From: Pseudomonadota bacterium
GTDB taxonomy: Bacteria > Desulfobacterota > Desulfarculia > Desulfarculales > Desulfarculaceae
Direction of reading: 5' to 3'
DNA: 46,643 nucleotides
Assembly (NCBI GenBank): GCA_018819925.1
Contig: JAHJPG010000129.1
Location: forward strand, 1-46,643
Both the position numbers and the translations under genes were made by a program. The notes beneath the pieces were generated by a model. That model worked only from the letters and a program-made list of their open reading frames with translations. It was not told the origin of the DNA and ran no database searches. This document shows positions 16,848-25,226 of the stretch, piece by piece; the first letter of the stretch is position 1, and each line of letters begins with the position of its first letter.

Positions 16848-17727
16848 TCCACCCCGCCGGGAAACCGCCCAAGCGGCTACAAGGCCGTTGGCCGGAATTC
16901 ACCAACTTTCCGACAAGGATTTCGCAACCATCTCCCGCCTGGTGGAGGCACAAACCGGCATTCACCTGAGCCAAAGCAAGAAAGACCTCGTAATCAGCCG
17001 TCTTTCCCGGCGGCTGCGGGCCTTGGGCATGCGGGATTTTTCCCAGTACGCAGACCTGCTCTCATCGGGACGGGCCCCGCAAGAATTGCTGGAGATGACC
17101 AACCAGATCACCACCAACAAGACCGATTTTTTCCGCGAGCCACACCACTTCGAGTTTCTACGCGCCCAGGTGCTGCCCGCCGTGGAGGCCGGGACCCCCG
17201 CGCACGGCCCCAAGAGGCTGCGGGCCTGGTCGGCAGGCTGTTCTTCGGGGGAAGAGGCCTATTCCCTGGGCATGACCCTGTCCGAATATTGGGCGGGACG
17301 GCCCGGATGGGACTGGAAAATTTTGGCCACCGACTTGGATACCAACATGCTGCGCGCGGCCTCTCGTGGTTTGTACCGCCCGGAGCAGGTGGCCAAGGTG
17401 TCACGGAACCTTTTGCTTAAATATTTCCTGCGCCGGCGCCAAGACGGAGGCTACGCCTACGAGGTCAAGCCTTCCCTGCGCCGCATGATCACCTTTGGCA
17501 AGTTCAACCTTATCCATGCCGGCTATCCCCACCGCACCCCCCTGGATTTCGTTTTTTGCCGCAACGTGCTCATCTATTTTGACGGCGCGCAAAAGCAGGC
17601 CATAATCGACAAACTAACCACCTCCTTGCGGCCCGGGGGGTGGCTGTTCCTGGGCCACTCCGAATCCATGCTGGCCACCAACCGCCGCTTGGTGTGCGTG
17701 GGCCCAACCGTATACAGAAGGCCTTAG
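16837..17727 (+). CDS. cheR: Chemoreceptor methyltransferase CheR
   Basis: SAM-dependent glutamate O-methyltransferase of 296 residues. It has an N-terminal helical domain (FATISRLVEAQTGIHLSQSKKDLVISRLSRRLR; short landmarks at residues 30-62) with a basic patch, then the SAM fold with RAWSAGCSSGEEAYSLGM near residue 128 and VFCRNVLIYFD near residue 240. There is no pentapeptide-binding TPR extension. Together with cheB and cheD it implies methylated receptors, yet none is encoded here. The ATG at 16837 overlaps the preceding gene. Confidence 0.94.
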   Translation: MPPDPPRRETAQAATRPLAGIHQLSDKDFATISRLVEAQTGIHLSQSKKDLVISRLSRRLRALGMRDFSQYADLLSSGRAPQELLEMTNQITTNKTDFFREPHHFEFLRAQVLPAVEAGTPAHGPKRLRAWSAGCSSGEEAYSLGMTLSEYWAGRPGWDWKILATDLDTNMLRAASRGLYRPEQVAKVSRNLLLKYFLRRRQDGGYAYEVKPSLRRMITFGKFNLIHAGYPHRTPLDFVFCRNVLIYFDGAQKQAIIDKLTTSLRPGGWLFLGHSESMLATNRRLVCVGPTVYRRP

Positions 17728-17734
17728 AGCAACC

Positions 17735-18355
17735 ATGCTGCGCCAATACTCACCCCTTTTCAAACGCCCCCTTATAACCATTCAGCCGGGGGAGTATTAT
17801 GCTACCCAGGGCGATGAAATGGTGGGCACGGTGCTGGGATCGTGCGTATCGGTTTGCCTGCGGGACACCAAGGCGGGAATCGGAGGGATGAACCATTTCA
17901 TGCTGCCCGGAGGGCGGGGGCGGCCGGGCGACCCCTCCTCGGCCACGGCCCGCTACGGCATGTACGCCATGGAGCTGCTCATTGGCGAGATAATCAAGCT
18001 GGGTGGCGGGCGGGAGCATTTTGAGGCCAAGGTGTTCGGAGGCGGTCACGTGCTGTGCAATTCCCCATCCAGCGGGCACAACGTGCCCCGGGCCAACTTG
18101 GAGTTTGTGCAAGGCTTCCTGAGCCTGGAGGAAATACCTGTCGCGGCCCATGACGTGGGCGGCGACTGCGCACGCAAAATTTACTATCATCCCCTGAGCG
18201 GGCGGGTTTTGCTAAAGCGCCTTCCCGCTCCGGTTCCCGAGGAGGTGTTGGCCCGCGAGCGCGCCCACGGCAGCCAGGCGCGGCAGCGCTCGCTTCGCGA
18301 TGACTTGACCCTGTTCGGCAACAAGGCCCCCGGCGCAAAAGGACCACGGGATTGA
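17735..18355 (+). CDS. cheD: Chemoreceptor glutamine deamidase CheD
   Basis: 206-residue CheD. The catalytic motif GSCVSVCLRD and the histidine in GGMNHFMLPG are both present, and the third conserved Thr/Ser region is likely in the ARYGMYAMELLIGEI segment. CheD deamidates receptor glutamines and in some bacteria is controlled by CheC and CheY; no CheC is seen here. A charged C-terminal tail of about 40 residues exceeds the minimal domain. It ends in TTGA overlapping the cheB start. Confidence 0.93.
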   Translation: MLRQYSPLFKRPLITIQPGEYYATQGDEMVGTVLGSCVSVCLRDTKAGIGGMNHFMLPGGRGRPGDPSSATARYGMYAMELLIGEIIKLGGGREHFEAKVFGGGHVLCNSPSSGHNVPRANLEFVQGFLSLEEIPVAAHDVGGDCARKIYYHPLSGRVLLKRLPAPVPEEVLARERAHGSQARQRSLRDDLTLFGNKAPGAKGPRD

Positions 18356-19440
18356 TCAAAAGAACCAAGGTGCTGATCGTCGATGACTCGGCCGTGATCC
18401 GGGAGTTCCTGCGCTCGGTGTTGAGCGGGGAGCCGGATATGGAGGTGGTGGGAGCGGCGGCTGATCCTTTTTTCGCCCGAGACAAGATATTAAGCCTGCG
18501 TCCGGACGTCATCACCCTGGACATCGAGATGCCCCGAATGGACGGGCTGACCTTTTTGGAAAAGCTCATGACCGCCCACCCCATGCCGGTGGTCATGTTC
18601 AGCAAGGTCACCCAGTCCGGAGCCGAGGCCACCTTGCAGGCCCTTCGCTTGGGAGCGGTGGAGGTCATCGCCAAGCCCACCAGCAACCTTCGAGCCAATC
18701 TGCCCACGCTTAAGCAGGAGATCGTGAGCAAGATACGGGCCGCCGCCCGGGCCAGGGTGGGTCCGCGGACCGAAGCGGCCCAGTCCGTTAAAACCACGCC
18801 GGGCCTCCAAGGCGCCGCCCAGCAACCGGCTCTGCCCTGGCGCCCGGCCCGTGACATGGTGGTGGTGATGGGCGCCTCCACCGGGGGCACCGTGGCCCTG
18901 GAAAAGCTGCTCTGCGCCCTGCCCTCAGACAGCCCTCCCCTGGTGGTGGTGCAGCACCTGCCGGCCCAGTTCACCCAGCCCTTTGCCCAGCGCCTGGACA
19001 ACAGCGCGGCCATCGAGGTTAGCCAGGCCGAGGATTTCATGCCCTTGACGCCGGGCAAGGCCCTGGTGGCCCCGGGCGACCGTCATGTTTTCCTGGAGAG
19101 CAACCAACGCGGCTACTACCTAAGGGTCAAGGACGGCCCCCTGGTCAACCACCACAAGCCATCGGTGGACGTGTTGTTCCGCTCCGCCGCGGGCAGCGCC
19201 CCGGGGCGGGCCCTGGGAGTGATAATGACCGGCATGGGCAGCGACGGAGCCCAAGGGGCCCTTGAGATGCGCAGGCAAGGCTGCTGTGTGTTGGCCCAGG
19301 ACGAGGCAAGCTCCGTGATCTACGGCATGGCCCGGGCGGCGGTGGAGCTGGGAGCGGTGGACCGCATATTGCCCCTGGAGGAGATCGGGCCCAGCATTTG
19401 CCGCCTCTGGGAAGGGGCCCAACGAAGGGAAGCGCCATGA
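18352..19440 (+). CDS. cheB: Chemotaxis response regulator methylesterase/deamidase CheB
   Basis: 362 residues. The receiver domain has D11, D12 and phospho-acceptor D57 in TLDIEMPRMDG. The C-terminal methylesterase domain has the nucleophile in MGASTGGTVAL near residue 175, the histidine in VVVQHLPAQF, and the aspartate in TGMGSDGAQGA. All catalytic residues are in place. The TTG start at 18352 overlaps the cheD stop by 4 bases; no other good start exists before the receiver begins. Confidence 0.95.
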   Translation: MIKRTKVLIVDDSAVIREFLRSVLSGEPDMEVVGAAADPFFARDKILSLRPDVITLDIEMPRMDGLTFLEKLMTAHPMPVVMFSKVTQSGAEATLQALRLGAVEVIAKPTSNLRANLPTLKQEIVSKIRAAARARVGPRTEAAQSVKTTPGLQGAAQQPALPWRPARDMVVVMGASTGGTVALEKLLCALPSDSPPLVVVQHLPAQFTQPFAQRLDNSAAIEVSQAEDFMPLTPGKALVAPGDRHVFLESNQRGYYLRVKDGPLVNHHKPSVDVLFRSAAGSAPGRALGVIMTGMGSDGAQGALEMRRQGCCVLAQDEASSVIYGMARAAVELGAVDRILPLEEIGPSICRLWEGAQRREAP

Positions 19441-20615
19441 GCCACCACTGGAATCAAGGCCATTGGGACCCGCCGGCGACCATCCTGGTGGTGGATGATT
19501 CTGGCTTGAACCGCAAGCTGCTGACCGCCAGCCTGGCCCGCGAAGACTACCGTTTTCTGGAGGCGTCCCACGGCCGGGAGGCCACGGAAATACTTGGCCG
19601 TCACCCCGAGGTTGACCTGATTCTGTTGGACTTGATGATGCCGGTGATGGATGGCTTCGCCTTCCTGATCTGGCGCATGGACAATCCCGAGGCACGCGGG
19701 GTCCCGGTCATCGTCAACAGCTCCCTGGATGACAGGGAGTCCCTGACCAAGGCCCTGGCAATGGATTGCTACGACTATTTCATTAAGCCCCTTTCCTCAG
19801 CGGACCTTGACCTGGTGCTGCCGCTCAAGATCCGCAACGCGGTGCACAGCAAGCGTTTGATGGCCGACCTGCGGGCCAAGAACCAAATAATGGCCGGCGA
19901 ATTGGAGTTGGCAGCCCGTTATCAGCAGTTCCTGCTGCCCAAAGACGCCCAACTGCCGGGACTGCAAGCCGCTTGGCTTTTCAGGCCCTGCCGTGGGGTG
20001 GGCGGGGACTACTTCGATTTTTTCGAGTTGCCCGGCGGAGACCTGGGCCTGGTGGTGGCCGACGTCTCCGGCCACGGAGTGGCCTCGGCCATGACCGCCA
20101 GCATCCTCAAGGCCCTGGTGCCTCGGTACCTGGGAGCCCATGAATCCCCGGCCGCGGTTTTGGAGATGCTCAACGAAGACCTTTTACGCCTCACCCCGGC
20201 CGACGCTTTCGTCACCTGCTTTTTGGGCCGGTATGATCCCCGGGAGCGGCTCCTGCGCTGGAGCCTGGCCGGCCATCCTTCGCCTTTGCTGCAAGACCCG
20301 GACGGAAGCATAAGCCACCTGGAACAGTCCAGCCCCTTCTTGGGGGTATTTTCAAACGACCAGCCCCTGTTACAATATTTAGACAAAGAGTTGCGGCTGG
20401 CCGGCGGCCAACGCCTGGTCATACACACCGACGGTTTATTGGAGGTCCCCGACCCCCAGGGAAAACCCATGGGGCCGGGGCGCTTGAAACAACTGCTCGA
20501 ACAGCACCGCGCGTTGACGGCAGGCCAGTTGGCAGAGCAATTGGCGCATGAGCTGGACCAATGCGACGGAGATCATCTTCCCGATGACGTTGCTTTGATC
20601 ATCTTGGATTTTTGA
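19437..20615 (+). CDS. Receiver-PP2C (RsbU/SpoIIE-type) phosphatase
   Basis: 392 residues. The N-terminal receiver has D20, D21 and phospho-acceptor D65 in ILLDLMMPVMDG. A coiled-coil linker (about 135-165) leads to a PPM/SpoIIE phosphatase with metal aspartates in GVGGDYFDFF, VVADVSGHGVASAM and LPDDVALIILDF. Such enzymes dephosphorylate STAS antagonists. Residue layout resembles HsbR/CrsR-type regulators, but those carry the HATPase on the same chain, whereas here it is the next gene. The ATG at 19437 overlaps the cheB stop (ATGA). Confidence 0.92.
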   Translation: MSHHWNQGHWDPPATILVVDDSGLNRKLLTASLAREDYRFLEASHGREATEILGRHPEVDLILLDLMMPVMDGFAFLIWRMDNPEARGVPVIVNSSLDDRESLTKALAMDCYDYFIKPLSSADLDLVLPLKIRNAVHSKRLMADLRAKNQIMAGELELAARYQQFLLPKDAQLPGLQAAWLFRPCRGVGGDYFDFFELPGGDLGLVVADVSGHGVASAMTASILKALVPRYLGAHESPAAVLEMLNEDLLRLTPADAFVTCFLGRYDPRERLLRWSLAGHPSPLLQDPDGSISHLEQSSPFLGVFSNDQPLLQYLDKELRLAGGQRLVIHTDGLLEVPDPQGKPMGPGRLKQLLEQHRALTAGQLAEQLAHELDQCDGDHLPDDVALIILDF

Positions 20616-21481
20616 TGACCTTCGAACGCCACCCCAAATCCCCTCTATTGTCTGCGGACAATTACCACGTTTTGGTGGTGGATGATGAATCCATGATTAC
20701 TGAGCTGTTGGTGCGGCTCCTGTCTGAAAAGGGCTACGAGGTATCCAGCGCCACCGACGGCAGTGAGGCCCTGGATTTCTTACGGGGCCGCGCCTGCGAC
20801 CTAGTTATCAGCGATGTGCGCATGCCCCGCCTGGACGGTCTGCAACTGCTCAAAGCGCTAAAGGACTTGAATCCCCGCCTGCCGGTGATCATGATCAGCG
20901 GCTACGACGACACCACCACGGTGGTTTCAGCCCTCAAGGCGGGGGCGGAAAACTTTTTGGCCAAGCCTCTGGATCTGGACGAGTTGGACCAGGTGGTGGC
21001 CAAGACTTTGAGCATGGCCAGTATTCGCCCCAGAAGCTGCCCCTTGCCCTCGGTGCGCCAAACCACCGCCATGGAGGCGCCCAGCCGCCCCGAATGTGTG
21101 CGGGACCTGCTTTATCAGATATCCTTATCGGCGGTGGCGGTGGGGTTCGCCGCGCACGATCTGGAAAACAACCTCAAGCTGGCCCTGTCCGAAGCCATCA
21201 CCAATGCCATGGAACACGGCAACCAGTGGGACGAATCCAGGCCGGTGGAAGTGCAAGTGAGCTTGGATCAGTTCGAGATGCGGGTCACGGTGCGCGACAA
21301 GGGCCGGGGATTCAACCACCGCCGCATGCTAAACCCCACCTCCAGCGAGCACATTTTGAGCGAGCGGGGCCGGGGCATTTTCTTGGCCAACGCCATCTTG
21401 GACGAAGTAATTTACAACCAGGCCGGCAACCAGGTCACCCTGGTGAAGCGCCGCGCCGATACACATGGCAAGCGTAGTTGA
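20615..21481 (+). CDS. Receiver-HATPase (RsbW-like) anti-sigma/switch kinase
   Basis: 288 residues. The receiver (phospho-acceptor D67 in VISDVRMPRLDG) is fused to a HATPase_c_2 domain of the SpoIIAB/RsbW type. The N-box is ALSEAITNAMEHGN near residue 200, with DKGRGF and GRGIFLAN as G-boxes. It is probably a serine kinase for the first STAS protein, an anti-sigma factor, or both, with activity set by receiver phosphorylation. The ATG at 20615 forms TGATG with the preceding stop; a TTG at 20612 is also possible. It is the last gene of the operon apart from an overlapping NUDIX gene. Confidence 0.9.
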   Translation: MTFERHPKSPLLSADNYHVLVVDDESMITELLVRLLSEKGYEVSSATDGSEALDFLRGRACDLVISDVRMPRLDGLQLLKALKDLNPRLPVIMISGYDDTTTVVSALKAGAENFLAKPLDLDELDQVVAKTLSMASIRPRSCPLPSVRQTTAMEAPSRPECVRDLLYQISLSAVAVGFAAHDLENNLKLALSEAITNAMEHGNQWDESRPVEVQVSLDQFEMRVTVRDKGRGFNHRRMLNPTSSEHILSERGRGIFLANAILDEVIYNQAGNQVTLVKRRADTHGKRS

Positions 21482-21998
21482 ACTCATGCCCCTTCCCTTT
21501 ACTCCCCGTTATTGCGCCTGGTGCGGCGGCGCCCTGGTCTCCACGCAAGGCCTGAACCCCAGTGGCCCGCCGTTTTATTGCAGCGCCTGCGGCCTGCCGG
21601 TGTACGAAGATCCCAAGGTAGCCGCCGCAGTGATAGTGCATAGCAGCCAAGGGGTGCTTTTGTTGCGCCGGGCCCAAAAAGACGGCGCCCACGGCAAGTG
21701 GATTTTGCCCGGCGGCCACGTGGACCGCGGCGAGGTGGTCCCTTCCGCGGCCCAACGCGAAGTGGTGGAAGAAACCGGCCTGCTGGTGGAACTTACCAGC
21801 CTGCTGGGGGTCTATTCCTACCAAGGCAATCCCTGGGTGCTGGTGGTCTACACCGCCACCGCCAACGGAGGGCGCCTGTCGGCCGGGCCCGAAGCCCTGG
21901 AGATTCGTGCCTTTGCCCCCGAGGAACTTCCCTGGGATGAACTGGGTTATGAATCCACCGCCCAGGCCTTGAAGGATTACCTGGCTCTAAATCCCTGA
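21465..21998 (+). CDS. NUDIX hydrolase with N-terminal zinc ribbon
   Basis: 177 residues. The N-terminal zinc ribbon (CAWCGG and CSACGL, residues 18-45) resembles NudC-like and related NUDIX proteins. The NUDIX box reads GGHVDRGEVV then REVVEETGLL, so the G-x5-E-x7-REUxEExGU pattern is complete. The substrate is probably a nucleotide derivative but cannot be assigned. The ATG at 21465 overlaps the receiver-HATPase gene by 17 bases; an ATG at 21486 is an alternative. A functional link to the switch system is possible but not shown. Confidence 0.88.
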   Translation: MASVVELMPLPFTPRYCAWCGGALVSTQGLNPSGPPFYCSACGLPVYEDPKVAAAVIVHSSQGVLLLRRAQKDGAHGKWILPGGHVDRGEVVPSAAQREVVEETGLLVELTSLLGVYSYQGNPWVLVVYTATANGGRLSAGPEALEIRAFAPEELPWDELGYESTAQALKDYLALNP

Positions 21999-22077
21999 TG
22001 CCGGCCGCCCTTGCCAAGGCCGCGCGCCACTGGTATTTTCTCCTACCTGTGAACTGCCATTAGGAGATTGTTAGGTT

Positions 22078-23370
22078 ATGCGACTCAATCCAGAAAACAT
22101 CGCCGATCTGAGCGCGGAGCGCCTGGACACCATCATGCGCCGCTCCATGCAGGACATTTCGGAAATTTACGACTCCACCAAGGCCATATTGGACGACATC
22201 CGCCAGCGCGGCGACGCGGTAAACGTGGAGCATTATCTAAAGCTCAAAGGCGACCTGAAAGCCACCGATTTCCTGGTCACCCCGCAGGAGATCGAGGACG
22301 CTTATCGCCAGGTGTCTCAGGAGATTGTCGAGCATTTGAAGGTGGCGGCCAAAAACATCGTCACCTTCCACTCGGCCCAGTTGGATCGGCCCCAATGGCA
22401 GATGGAGGTGATGCCCGGAATCATCGCCGGCCGCAAAAACACTCCCTTGGACTCGGCCGGCTGCTACGTGCCCGGCCGCCGGGCGGCCTACCCCTCCAGC
22501 GTGCTGATGACCATCCTGCCCGCCGTGGTGGCCGGGGTTAAACGGGTGGTGGTGACCACCCCGCCCGACAATGGCCTGGTGGCCAACCCCTACACCCTGG
22601 TGGCCTGCGACATCGCCGGCGTGAAAGAGGTCTACAAGATAGGTGGACCCTGGGCGGTGGGCGCCCTGGCCTACGGCACCGACACCATAACCAAGGTGGC
22701 CAAGATCGTGGGACCGGGCAACAAGTACGTGACCTCCGCCAAGATGCTGGTCTACGGCCAGGTGGACATCGACTCCCCGGCCGGGCCTTCCGAGGCCCTT
22801 ATCCTGGCCGATTCCACCGCCCGCCCCGAATTTTTGGCCCTGGACTTCCTCTCCCAGGTGGAGCACGACCCTGACGCGGCGGCGGTGCTGGTCACCGACG
22901 ACCCCGGCCTGGCCCAGGCGGTTTGCGACGAGATCGCCCGCCTCTACCCCAGCATGCCCCGCACTGAAATCATGGATCAGGCCATGCGCTACTGCGCGGT
23001 GCTGGTGGCCCGGGACATGGAACAAGCCCTGGAGTTCACCAATCAGTACGCCGCCGAGCACCTGGAGATCATCACCGCCGAGCCCTTCCTGACCTTGCAG
23101 AAGGTGCGCCACGCGGGCAGCATCTTCATGGGCCCCTGGGCTCCGGTTCCGGTGGGCGACTACGCCAGCGGCACCAACCACGTCTTGCCCACCGGCCAGG
23201 CGGCGGCCAGCTTCAGCGGCCTGAGCGTGGATGACTTCATCAAGAAGCCCACCTACCAGTACCTGACCAAGGAAGGGCTGGCTTCCCTGGGCGACACCAT
23301 CATCGCCCTGGCCGAGGCCGAGGGCCTGCCCATCCACGCCATGTGCATAAAAAAACGTCTGGAAAGCTAG
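22078..23370 (+). CDS. hisD: Histidinol dehydrogenase
   Basis: NAD-dependent zinc enzyme that carries out the last two steps of histidine synthesis. The 430 residues match the family. Landmarks are [60 protein letters not shown] and [10 protein letters not shown], which include the zinc-binding Gln/His and the catalytic Glu-His pair. AGGAGATTGTTAGGTT precedes the ATG. It stands alone, with no other his gene in the window. Confidence 0.96.
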   Translation: MRLNPENIADLSAERLDTIMRRSMQDISEIYDSTKAILDDIRQRGDAVNVEHYLKLKGDLKATDFLVTPQEIEDAYRQVSQEIVEHLKVAAKNIVTFHSAQLDRPQWQMEVMPGIIAGRKNTPLDSAGCYVPGRRAAYPSSVLMTILPAVVAGVKRVVVTTPPDNGLVANPYTLVACDIAGVKEVYKIGGPWAVGALAYGTDTITKVAKIVGPGNKYVTSAKMLVYGQVDIDSPAGPSEALILADSTARPEFLALDFLSQVEHDPDAAAVLVTDDPGLAQAVCDEIARLYPSMPRTEIMDQAMRYCAVLVARDMEQALEFTNQYAAEHLEIITAEPFLTLQKVRHAGSIFMGPWAPVPVGDYASGTNHVLPTGQAAASFSGLSVDDFIKKPTYQYLTKEGLASLGDTIIALAEAEGLPIHAMCIKKRLES

Positions 23371-23412
23371 ACGAAGCTTCAATCGGGAACCTACGGGTTC
23401 CGCTGCGAATAG

Positions 23413-23442
23413 AACGCCGCCGGCCGCCAGGCCGGCGGCGTT
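23413..23442. terminator. Strong hairpin terminator after hisD
   Basis: CGCCGCCGGC (23415-23424) pairs with GCCGGCGGCG (23431-23440) around a 6-nt loop, extended by an AA/TT pair on the outside and followed by TTTCATTT. It lies between converging genes and could serve both strands, though the minus-strand side has only a short T-run. Confidence 0.75.
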
Positions 23443-24285
23443 TCATTTGGGCGGCGGGCCGGCCGCCAATGGAGCCGAGGCGGGTGACAAGAGCCAGACG
23501 CCGACCGTGCCCAAGGCTTTTTCATCCCGGGCCGGTGCGCCGGAAACGGCTGCGCTCAGGCGTTTTTGGTCCACGCCCAGGGTGAGCAGGGCCCTGTACA
23601 CGCTCATGGCCCGGGCCATGGCCAGGCCGGCGTTGTCAAGGCCCAGGGCGGCGGTGCGCGCTCCCGGGAGGGTGAAGTCGGCATTGCCCCGCGCCAGCAC
23701 CCGCTCCATATTGGATTGCTCCAGGCGCTGGGCAATGGTTTTGAGCAGTTTTCCACCGTCCGCGTTGATCGTGATGCTGCCGGTGGCAAAAGGTATGCGG
23801 CCCAAGAGCTTTCTGGCGGGTTTGGTAGAAAGGGGCTCCGGCCGGGCGGCGGCCCCATCGGCATGGGCCGGCCCGGTCAACTGCCGGCGCAAGGCCAAAA
23901 GTTCGGCCTGTAGCTCATTCTTTTCCCGACGCAAATCCGCCAGGCTTTTAGCCAGGGCATCGGTCTGTTGGCGAAGTTCAAGGCCCTTGGAATCGAGATC
24001 TCCCTGGACCGTGGGCGGAGTGGGTTCTGAACGCGAAACCGGAGAATCAGCGGCCTGGAAAAGCCACCACCCGGCGGCCAAGGCCAAGGCCAGGCAAACC
24101 GCAGCCAAAAGAGCCTTGGCGGCCCAGCGCTTCCTGTCGGCCCAAAAACGTTTACGGCAATTTTTACAGACATAGGGATAGATGCCACCCAGGCTCAACA
24201 AACGCTCCCGGGCGCCTCGCCTTCTGGACCTCCTCGTTTCGTTGCTTCCGCAAGCCGGGCAAACCCGTGAATTGGGCATGGTCAT
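23443..24285 (-). CDS. Zinc-ribbon, single-TM, coiled-coil protein with OmpA-like C-terminus
   Basis: 280 residues with an unusual order of parts. Residues 9-45 form a zinc ribbon (CPACGS and CKNCRK). A membrane helix follows at about 58-76 (LLAAVCLALALAAGWWLF), then a coiled coil (about 100-137, rich in Leu, Glu, Lys and Arg), then an OmpA-like domain (IPFATGSITINADGGKLLK to the C-terminus). The topology implies a cytoplasmic ribbon and a periplasmic C-terminus that could bind peptidoglycan. The ATG at 24285 has an in-frame alternative two codons later. Function unknown. Confidence 0.75.
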   Translation of the reverse strand: MTMPNSRVCPACGSNETRRSRRRGARERLLSLGGIYPYVCKNCRKRFWADRKRWAAKALLAAVCLALALAAGWWLFQAADSPVSRSEPTPPTVQGDLDSKGLELRQQTDALAKSLADLRREKNELQAELLALRRQLTGPAHADGAAARPEPLSTKPARKLLGRIPFATGSITINADGGKLLKTIAQRLEQSNMERVLARGNADFTLPGARTAALGLDNAGLAMARAMSVYRALLTLGVDQKRLSAAVSGAPARDEKALGTVGVWLLSPASAPLAAGPPPK

Positions 24286-24594
24286 AATCCTTTCGTTAAT
24301 ATTATATGCGGCTTGCGGTAGCTTTTCTCAAATCGGGGAAACGGCCGATTAAACTAGAATTAAATTTTAAACCATAGCCCATGGGGTGTGTTGAAAAAAT
24401 GAGGGCTAATCGTCATCCACGCATCACCTGATCGGATTTGGCCTTGCATGCAAGAATTTTGCCTTTACCCTGCACAGCCCACTATATATACTTGGGGCAC
24501 GGGAAACTGGCTCAAAGGGCTAGATGTGCCGGGGATATAGCCTCCGGGCCCGTGAAGAGCGCCCCCATTAGGGGAGCGGCTAGCGAGGGGGAGC
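24286..24594 (+). promoter_or_regulatory. Intergenic region and structured leader upstream of lptC
   Basis: 309 bases between divergent genes. A candidate promoter is TTGCCT (24459-24464) and TATATA (24483-24488), spacer 18 bp. From about 24495 the putative leader is GC-rich and can fold: GGCAC (24495-24499) can pair with GTGCC (24526-24530) around a CUGGCU/GGCUAG hairpin, and CCCC-ATTA-GGGG (24563-24574) forms another. The half near the OmpA-like gene is AT-rich (about 24295-24375) and may hold its promoter. No known riboswitch could be assigned. Confidence 0.4.
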
Positions 24595-25188
24595 TTGAAG
24601 CGTCTTAGATGGATCATCCTGGCCGTGCTCGCGGCTATCGTGGCCGGAGCCGGGGCGGCCGCCTTGCTGCACCAGCCCGTCAAGCTGCCGGCCATCAAGG
24701 CCGGCGACGCGGCCCCCACCGACAGCGACGGCCGCCCCCGCCTGCGGGGCCTCAACTACACCCATGTGGAAAACGGGGTGCGCAAGTGGAGCCTCAAGGC
24801 CCAAAGGGCCCGCTACGAGGAGGGCTCGGGCAAGGTCTATCTGGACCAGGTGGCCGTGGAGTTCTACCGGGACAAGGGCGGCCCGATCTATCTCGGCGGC
24901 GACCAAGGAGTGTATGACCAGAAGACCCAAACCATCACCCTGAAGGGCCACGTTGACGGTCGCACCGCGGACGGTAACCGGCTGCTCACCGAGGTGATCA
25001 CTTACCGCGAAAAGGACAAGGCCGCCGAGACCGACGCCGAAGTCACCATGCAAGGGGCCCAATACAAGATCGTGGGTCAGGGCATGCTGGTTTTGGTGGA
25101 ACAAAACAAAATGATACTTAAAAGTAAGGTTCGCTCCACCTTCGTGCCCCAGGGCAAGGGCCCGCCGCCCGGGGCCACGGTGGAGTGA
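24595..25188 (+). CDS. lptC: LPS export ABC transporter periplasmic protein LptC
   Basis: 197 residues with an N-terminal membrane anchor (LRWIILAVLAAIVAGAGAAA) and a beta-jellyroll periplasmic domain (LNYTHVENGVRKWSLKAQRARYEE as landmark near residue 50; GQGMLVLVEQNKMILKSKVRS at the end). LptC passes LPS from LptB2FG to LptA. The TTG at 24595 is chosen because GAGGGGGAG precedes it. The operon continues with lptA 38 bases later. lptF and lptG are not in the window. Confidence 0.88.
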   Translation: MKRLRWIILAVLAAIVAGAGAAALLHQPVKLPAIKAGDAAPTDSDGRPRLRGLNYTHVENGVRKWSLKAQRARYEEGSGKVYLDQVAVEFYRDKGGPIYLGGDQGVYDQKTQTITLKGHVDGRTADGNRLLTEVITYREKDKAAETDAEVTMQGAQYKIVGQGMLVLVEQNKMILKSKVRSTFVPQGKGPPPGATVE

Positions 25189-25226
25189 AACAAGATCAAT
25201 TTTTCTAGCTCCAATGGGAGAGGGTT

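Noticed and set aside
22237-23382. Long minus-strand open frame antisense to hisD
   Set aside because: Same reason; no recognisable protein pattern and hisD is certain.
24495-24594. c-di-GMP-I (GEMM) riboswitch
   Set aside because: Only short strings (AGCCTCCGG, TAGCGAGGGG) match in order; the flanking stems and conserved core bases do not, so it is kept only as an unassigned structured leader.
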